Source: Vogesella sp. XCS3 (GTDB taxonomy: Bacteria; Pseudomonadota; Gammaproteobacteria; Burkholderiales; Chromobacteriaceae). From it: 64,000 bases of DNA. Each line of letters opens with the position of its first letter. Position 1 is the first letter of the stretch. Where the stretch lies: the NCBI RefSeq assembly GCF_020616155.1, contig NZ_CP085530.1, positions 325,501 through 389,500 on the forward strand, in the 5' to 3' direction. The position numbers and the translations under genes were made by a program. The notes beneath the pieces were generated by a model. The model did no database searches, had not been told where the DNA came from, and saw only the letters and a list, made by a program, of their open reading frames with translations. Shown here piece by piece: positions 60,501 through 63,500 of this stretch.

Positions 60501-63500
60501 AAATCCACCGTACCGCCGCCGACGCCAGCAATGGCCAGCGCAACCTGATGCTGCAAGTGAAGAGCACAGTGAACGACAAGGGCGGCAACGATATCCTGGC
60601 CAGCGGCGACGGTGGCAAGGTGCTGCTGGGCGGCTTTGGCGCTGACACACTGTACGCCCGCGATGGCGCGCAGCTGGTAGTGGGTGACAACGGCGAGCTG
60701 AACTACGACAGCGTGGCGCGTAACGGCATCCTGCGCGAAATGCAGAGTACCGACCCGGTGATCGGCGGTGCCGACCGCATCCTGCTGCGTGACGGTATCA
60801 AGCACGTGATTGGCGGTATTGGCGCCGACGTGATCGACATCGACGCCAGCGGTCTGCCGCAGTCGGCCAACCCGGCCACCGTGACCGGCCTGGACCTGCA
60901 AGACAACCTGGCGGGCAGCCAGGGCCGCTTTGTGGCCGGCGATAACGCCCGCTTCAGCTACGACACCCGCAGTGGCCTGACCGACGTGGTGACCACCGAC
61001 GCCATCACGGCCACCGGCGGTGACGATGTGATCAGCCTGGGTCAGAAAGACCTGGCTACCAATCTGGGGCTGCAAGTGGTGTTTGGCGGCATGGGCGCCG
61101 ACCAGATCGTGGTACGCAGCGTAGCGCGCAGCCAGGACATCCTGTTTGGCGATAACGGCGAGCTGCGCCGTAAACCGCTGGGCTACGGCGTACTGTCTGC
61201 ATCCAGCCTGGCTACCAGCCTGGGTGGTGACGACCAGATTCGTACCGGTAAAGGCGACAAGCTGATTGTGGGTGGCTTTGGCAACGACCGTATCGTGGCC
61301 GAAACCGTGCGCGAAGGCAGCGCGGTAGAGCGCGTGCTGGCGCTGGGCGATTCTGGCCGCGTAGTGTTCGACGCGGCCGGTGGCCAGCAGCTGCAGAAGC
61401 TGGAAAGCACCGATATCGGCTTTGGCGGCGATGACCAGATCACGCTGGGCGATGGCGACATCACCGTCGTGGCCGGTTATGGCCGCGATGTGGTGCAGGT
61501 CAATAGCAGCGAAAACGCCTTCCGCACCCTGGTGGGTGATAACGCCCAGCTGCTGTTCTCGGGCGAGAGCGACGCAGCGCGTCAGGCGGCTAGCCTGCTG
61601 TCTGTGCTCACGCTGGATCAAACCGCGGTGACCGGTGGCGGCGATACGCTGCAGATCGGCACCACCGGCGCGATTGCTGGCGAACTGGGCGAGGCGCAGC
61701 TGGTAGGCGGCATGGGCGAGGACGTGCTGTCGGTATACGGCGCCTCGGTCAATGCGGTTCTGCTGGGCGATAACGGCCAGATCCAGCGCAACAGCGGCCG
61801 CAACCAGGCGCTTATCAGCGTGGGCAGCCTGCTGCCGGAACAAGGCGCGGGCGATACCCTCACCCTGACCCATGGCGAGCACGTGGTGATTGCCGGCCAG
61901 GGCGCCGACAAGGTCACGGCAGGCAAAGGCTTTGGCGTGGTGCTGGGCGATAGCGGCAACGTAAGCTTTGGCAGCAGCGGCAAGCTGGCCTCGGTCAGCA
62001 GCAGCGGCATTGCCCAGGGTGGCAACGACGTGTTGCAGCTGGGTGTCGGCGTATCGGCTATCGACGGTGACAAAGTGGTGGTCGGCGGTTTCGGTGCCGA
62101 CACCATCAGCGTGCAATCGCAGCGTGGTACCGCCAGCCTGGCGTCCGAGCGTGCGGTAGCGGGTGATAACGCCAGCATGATCTTTGATATTGCCGGCCGC
62201 CTGACCTCGTTTGGCACACTGGATAGCGACCCGTCCACCGGCGGTAACGACGACATCACCGTGTCGATGACCGGCGACGCCATCGCCGGCGTGATGGCCG
62301 ACTTCAACATCGTGGCCGGCGGCATGGGCAGCGACCGCATCAATGTACTGGGCAGCGTGCTGAGCCGCGACGTGGTGTCGGGTGACAACCTGGACTACCG
62401 CCGCAGCGGTGCAGCGACCGGCTACCAGCACCTGTTTGCCGAAAGCAGCCAGCCACAAAGCGGCGGCGACGACAGCATCCGCGTGGGCAGTGGCGACAAG
62501 CTGCTGTTTGGCGGCGCAGGTAACGACAAGGTGGAATCGCTCACCGTGGCGGGCGACCGTAATATCGCCTTTGGCGATGCCGGCAGCGTGTCCTTTGCTG
62601 TAGACGGCAGCGGCAAGCTGGTGCGCGTCGGTACGCAGAGCGACAGCAGCGGCGGTGACGACATCCTGAATATCGGTGCCGGTACGGCGTATGTGTTTGG
62701 CGGCTTTGGCCGCGACGCGCTCACACTCAGCGGTGGCGATGCGGCCATGCGTGTGGTGGCCGGCGACGGTGCCCAAGCCAACTTTGACGCCACTGGCGCG
62801 CTGCAGCTGGTGCAAAGCACCGGCAGCGACGCGGCCGATCCGCTGCTGACCAGCGACAGCTTTGTGCTGCCGAATACCGGTCGCAATATCGTACTGGGCG
62901 GCACCGGCGTAGATACCCTTGCCGGCAGCGTCGAGCTGGATGCGGCCAACCCGCAGCACAGCATTATCCCGGGCAGCGGCCTGGCCGACCTGGTGCGCCA
63001 GATTGTCAGCGTGGTGATGCTGGGCGAGTACGGCGAAATGGGCGTTACCACCACGGGCTACGTGAAACCGCAAAACGGTAGCGGTGGCGGTGTGGTGGTA
63101 GGCGACCTGGACGGGAAAGCCAGCCTCACCGAAGACAGCAACACCCGCGCCAGCGGCCGCATTGCCTACCCGGCCCTGTCCGGTGGCGTGGCCAGCTTCG
63201 ATCCGGCCAGCAATACCCAGCAAGGTCGCTTCGGCAAGCTGGAAGTGAAAGTGGACGGTAGCTGGAGCTACACCCTGGGTAACGACAGCGCCAGCAATGC
63301 CCGCGTGCAAGCGCTGCGCGACGGCGACGTGCGTACCGAGGTGTTTGTGCTGACCACCACCGACGGCAGCCAGACCACCATTACCCTGACCATCAACGGT
63401 AGCAATGACCAGCCACAGGCACAGCTGTCCAGCCTGGTAGAAGACGGCGCCACCACCAGCAGCGGCCGCCTGCAAGACAGCCTGGCAGGTCTGGCCAGCG

